A stretch of DNA of 33,646 bases from CAZCAQ01 sp964563965. GTDB lineage: Bacteria; Patescibacteriota; WWE3; UBA101185; UBA10185. Of the stretch, positions 32,043 through 33,646 are shown one piece after another. The DNA is taken from assembly GCA_964563965.1 (NCBI GenBank), contig CAZLZI010000004.1, forward strand, positions 1-33,646. The letters are read 5' to 3'. The notes beneath the pieces were generated by a model. It was not told the origin of the DNA. It worked only from the letters and a program-made list of their open reading frames with translations, and searched no databases. Both the position numbers and the translations under genes were made by a program. Every line of letters starts with the position of its first letter. The first letter of the stretch is position 1.

Positions 32043-32071
32043 ATTTTAGTACTTAAGAGGCATTATTACAA
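32043..32071 (-). promoter_or_regulatory. possible promoter of the coiled-coil gene
   Basis: Minus strand: TTGTAA (32066-32071), 17-base spacer, TAAAAT (32043-32048), 9 bases, ATG 32033. Leader of about 3 bases. Confidence 0.4.
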
Positions 32072-32094
32072 TCGTTTCCCACTTACTTAGTCTA

Positions 32095-32883
32095 TCAAGT
32101 CAGAGTAGGCAAGTCATAGCAGTCAGCTTGGGAATAATCACCGTTTTTAGTCCGTACAATTGAGTAGGTCAAAGCCCGTGTTCCAAGTTTAGCAGCAACA
32201 TCTACTGTTAAAGCTCTCACATACACACCTCGTGAAACGACAGCGCGTATCTTTACAACTGCTACAAGTGCATCTAAGTTGGTGTTGTTACTAAACTCTT
32301 TCCAGCCATTAAGAATAGCTTCTTGTCTAAAAAAACCCTCAACTTGTGAGATCTTTGGAACAATGACAGCAATAAAGTCACGCAAGCTTAGTTTAGTACT
32401 ACCAAGAACTTCCAATTCGTATAATTGAGCTTCTATTGTTGGAGCTATAACTTGCGAAAGTTCTCCTCGCTGTGCGTAATAATGCATGGGTTTGCCATTT
32501 ACTCTTTTTGCTGAAAATGGTGGGTATGTTTGTGTATATGCTGGTTGAAAAGAAAGTAATGCGCTACGCAACCGCTTTTCATCCAACTCAAACGCCAGAT
32601 CAGTTGCACTTAGAAGGCCCATGGGATCATAGGTATCTGTAGACAACCCAAAGAGCATTTCAAACTCATATTCTTTTTTCCAGCCAGCAAACTCTAGCTT
32701 GTTATATCTAATATCTCCCGAGAGAAGAACGATCACCCCCTCTGCCATAGGGTCAAGCGTACCTGTATGGGCAACGGGAACACCCATCAATCCAGATATA
32801 CCCTTAGATATAGTGTGTGTGGACATACCCACTGGTTTCCAGATAGGGATTATTTGATTAGATGTAGATAGGTCTAGTTTCAT
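32095..32883 (-). CDS. truB: tRNA pseudouridine-55 synthase
   Basis: A 262-residue TruB. IPIWKPVGMSTHTISKGI is the N-terminal KPxGxxS-like block, and HTGTLDPMAEGVIVLLSG carries the catalytic Asp. PPFSAKRVNGKPMHYYAQRGE is the family's P-x-x-S-A-x-K/R-x-x-G-x-x-x-Y-x-x-A-R-x-G segment, and AVVSRGVYVRALTVDVAAKLG the later conserved block. It makes the universal pseudouridine 55 of the tRNA T-loop. Divergent from the A1408-type methyltransferase gene over 49 bases; TATACT at 32906-32911 on the minus strand would give a leader of about 16 bases. Confidence 0.94.
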   Translation of the reverse strand: MKLDLSTSNQIIPIWKPVGMSTHTISKGISGLMGVPVAHTGTLDPMAEGVIVLLSGDIRYNKLEFAGWKKEYEFEMLFGLSTDTYDPMGLLSATDLAFELDEKRLRSALLSFQPAYTQTYPPFSAKRVNGKPMHYYAQRGELSQVIAPTIEAQLYELEVLGSTKLSLRDFIAVIVPKISQVEGFFRQEAILNGWKEFSNNTNLDALVAVVKIRAVVSRGVYVRALTVDVAAKLGTRALTYSIVRTKNGDYSQADCYDLPTLT

Positions 32884-32896
32884 AAAATACCAGCTC

Positions 32897-32926
32897 TTTA
32901 CCCCTAGTATAGGAAAATTATACTAT
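32897..32926 (+). promoter_or_regulatory. promoter of the A1408-type methyltransferase gene
   Basis: TTTACC (32897-32902), then either TATACT (32919-32924, spacer 16, 8 bases to ATG) or TACTAT (32921-32926, spacer 18, 6 bases to ATG). Either gives an essentially leaderless transcript. Confidence 0.45.
32906..32911 (-). promoter_or_regulatory. -10-like box of truB
   Basis: Minus strand TATACT, 22 bases before ATG 32883. It sits inside the small dyad CCTA-GTA-TAGG (32903-32913). No good -35, so weak support. Confidence 0.25.
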
Positions 32927-32932
32927 TAAGCA

Positions 32933-33586
32933 ATGGAAGACGTAATCCAAACAATTGTGGGCAAGAAAACCCTTCCCTTACACTTAAAGGACTTCTTACA
33001 AAAAACAGAGCACTTTGATAAGCGCATCATTGATTTAGGAACTGGTGATGGCAGGTTTATTTACACCAACGCACAGCTTACCCCGCAGATACTTTTTGTT
33101 GGCGTCGATACACTGGCTAATTTAATGGAGGAGTATAGCTACAAAGCAGACAGAAAAAAACTAGATAATGCCGTTTTTATCTTAGGGTCTGCGGATAAGT
33201 TTATTGAAGGGGTAAGTAAATATGCAGATTTTATCTATGTTAACTTGCCATGGGGATCACTTCTGAAGTTTGTTATCTCTGCAGATGAATTGTTTCTAGC
33301 TAACATCTATAGACTTTTAAAAGCTAAAGGTAGATTGATTATTAATCTAGGTTACACTCAAGAAGTCGAACAGAAAGAGATTGATAAATTACAACTTCCT
33401 CCTTTATCAGAAGAATTTATTAAGAATACGTTAGCGAAAAAATATGAAATCTATGGCTTTAAACTAGTCTCGCTCAAAGAATTAAAAAAAGAAGAAATTA
33501 GTGAAATAGGTACCACGTGGGCAAAAAGACTAAAGTTTGGCAAAGATAGACCGGTCTTTAGCTTTGTTTTTGAACTCAGTCTTTAA
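32933..33586 (+). CDS. KamB/NpmA-like 16S rRNA (adenine-1408-N1) methyltransferase homologue
   Basis: A 217-residue class I SAM methyltransferase. IIDLGTGDGRFIYTNA (motif I) and FVGVDTLANLMEE (second strand Asp59) bind SAM. VNLPWGSLLKFV holds Trp107, and the C-terminal block GTTWAKRLKFGKDRPVFSF holds Trp196. The PWGSLL motif and the late TWAKRL block with FG-x-x-RP are hallmarks of the KamB/NpmA family, in which the two Trp residues grip the flipped A1408 of the ribosomal decoding site. Acquired members give resistance to kanamycin- and apramycin-type aminoglycosides. Chromosomal location next to truB suggests a native rRNA-modification role instead. The activity is inferred from family motifs. 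Confidence 0.75.
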   Translation: MEDVIQTIVGKKTLPLHLKDFLQKTEHFDKRIIDLGTGDGRFIYTNAQLTPQILFVGVDTLANLMEEYSYKADRKKLDNAVFILGSADKFIEGVSKYADFIYVNLPWGSLLKFVISADELFLANIYRLLKAKGRLIINLGYTQEVEQKEIDKLQLPPLSEEFIKNTLAKKYEIYGFKLVSLKELKKEEISEIGTTWAKRLKFGKDRPVFSFVFELSL

Positions 33587-33597
33587 TCTGCTAGAAT
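33570..33597 (+). promoter_or_regulatory. promoter of the tRNA gene, inside the end of the methyltransferase gene
   Basis: TTGAAC (33570-33575), 16-base spacer, TAGAAT (33592-33597). Transcription would begin about 33604, giving an 8-9 base tRNA leader. The -35 lies within the coding region. Confidence 0.55.
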
Positions 33598-33612
33598 ACC
33601 AAAGATATTGTT

Positions 33613-33646
33613 CGGGGTGTAGCGCAGCTTGGTAGCGCGTTCGCAT
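33613..33646 (+). tRNA. 5' part of a tRNA, probably tRNA-Pro, cut at the window edge
   Basis: Acceptor strand CGGGGTG, U8-A9, D-stem GCGC/GCGC enclosing AGCTTGGTA, base 26 G, anticodon 5' strand TTCGC, then A32 and U33. The window stops immediately before the anticodon. A C at position 1 with CGGGGTGTAGCGCAGC is typical of bacterial tRNA-Pro. Initiator tRNA also starts with C, but its GGG anticodon-stem signature is absent. Confidence 0.75.

Noticed and set aside
1..33646. Alternative genetic code with UGA as Gly or Trp
   Set aside because: TGA terminates several full-length family members at the expected place, and conserved Trp and Gly positions use standard codons.
1..33646. CRISPR arrays, insertion sequences, prophage, toxin-antitoxin pairs or attachment sites
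   Set aside because: No regularly spaced repeats, transposase, integrase or recognisable toxin/antitoxin motifs were seen on either strand.

Overview
The window is AT-rich, gene-dense bacterial chromosome from a small-genome lineage, most likely a Candidate Phyla Radiation (Patescibacteria) organism. The case for that is indirect: very short intergenic gaps, many small unique proteins, no IS, phage, CRISPR or rRNA sequence, and family variants (OpgC-type acyltransferase, ArnT/GT39-like enzyme, stand-alone receiver, M16C peptidase next to mutSL) that I associate with that group. The exact phylum cannot be fixed by eye. TGA ends several genes (the THUMP methyltransferase, truB, the GT39 enzyme), so the recoded-UGA lineages are excluded.

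Layout. 24-1478 (-): rfbC-rfbD, the end of a dTDP-rhamnose cluster. 1615-2622 (+): THUMP RNA methyltransferase. 2654-6063 (-): Dda/RecD-like helicase, UbiA prenyltransferase, FMN-barrel protein, lone receiver and a membrane protein. 6097-11177 (-): a two-component system followed by a YknXYZ/MacAB-like efflux system and a tiny membrane protein. 11219-12154 (-): SPFH protein, divergent from 12212-14809 (+), a three-gene ABC-2 exporter. 14849-18278 (+): tail-anchored protein, amidohydrolase, small acidic protein, a 30-residue Lys/Ala peptide with its own terminator, then xseA-xseB. 18275-26518 (-): mutS-mutL-tgt-M16C peptidase. 26614-27578 (+): 59-residue protein and a cis-prenyltransferase. 27580-30197 (-): 27-residue basic peptide, a possible kinase-like protein and an OpgC-like acyltransferase, divergent from a GT39-type glycosyltransferase (30264-31694, +). 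31674-32883 (-): coiled-coil protein and truB. 32933-33586 (+): a 16S rRNA A1408-type methyltransferase homologue. 33613 to the edge: 5' part of a tRNA, probably tRNA-Pro, cut just before its anticodon. No stretch longer than about 300 bases lacks a gene.

Themes. Envelope and lipid-carrier work is shared by rfbCD, UbiA, the cis-prenyltransferase, the GT39 enzyme, the OpgC-like acyltransferase and two ABC systems. DNA repair is covered by mutS, mutL, xseAB and the small helicase. RNA modification is covered by the THUMP methyltransferase, Tgt, TruB and the A1408-type enzyme. The clearest unexplained signal is regulatory: many operon-first genes have a -10-like hexamer 5-7 bases before the start codon, so their transcripts probably begin at the start codon (leaderless). 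This also corrects several starts (3933, 11177, 30197) and exposes two short genes. Internal cistrons and the 30-residue basic peptide instead use Shine-Dalgarno sites or stop/start overlap.
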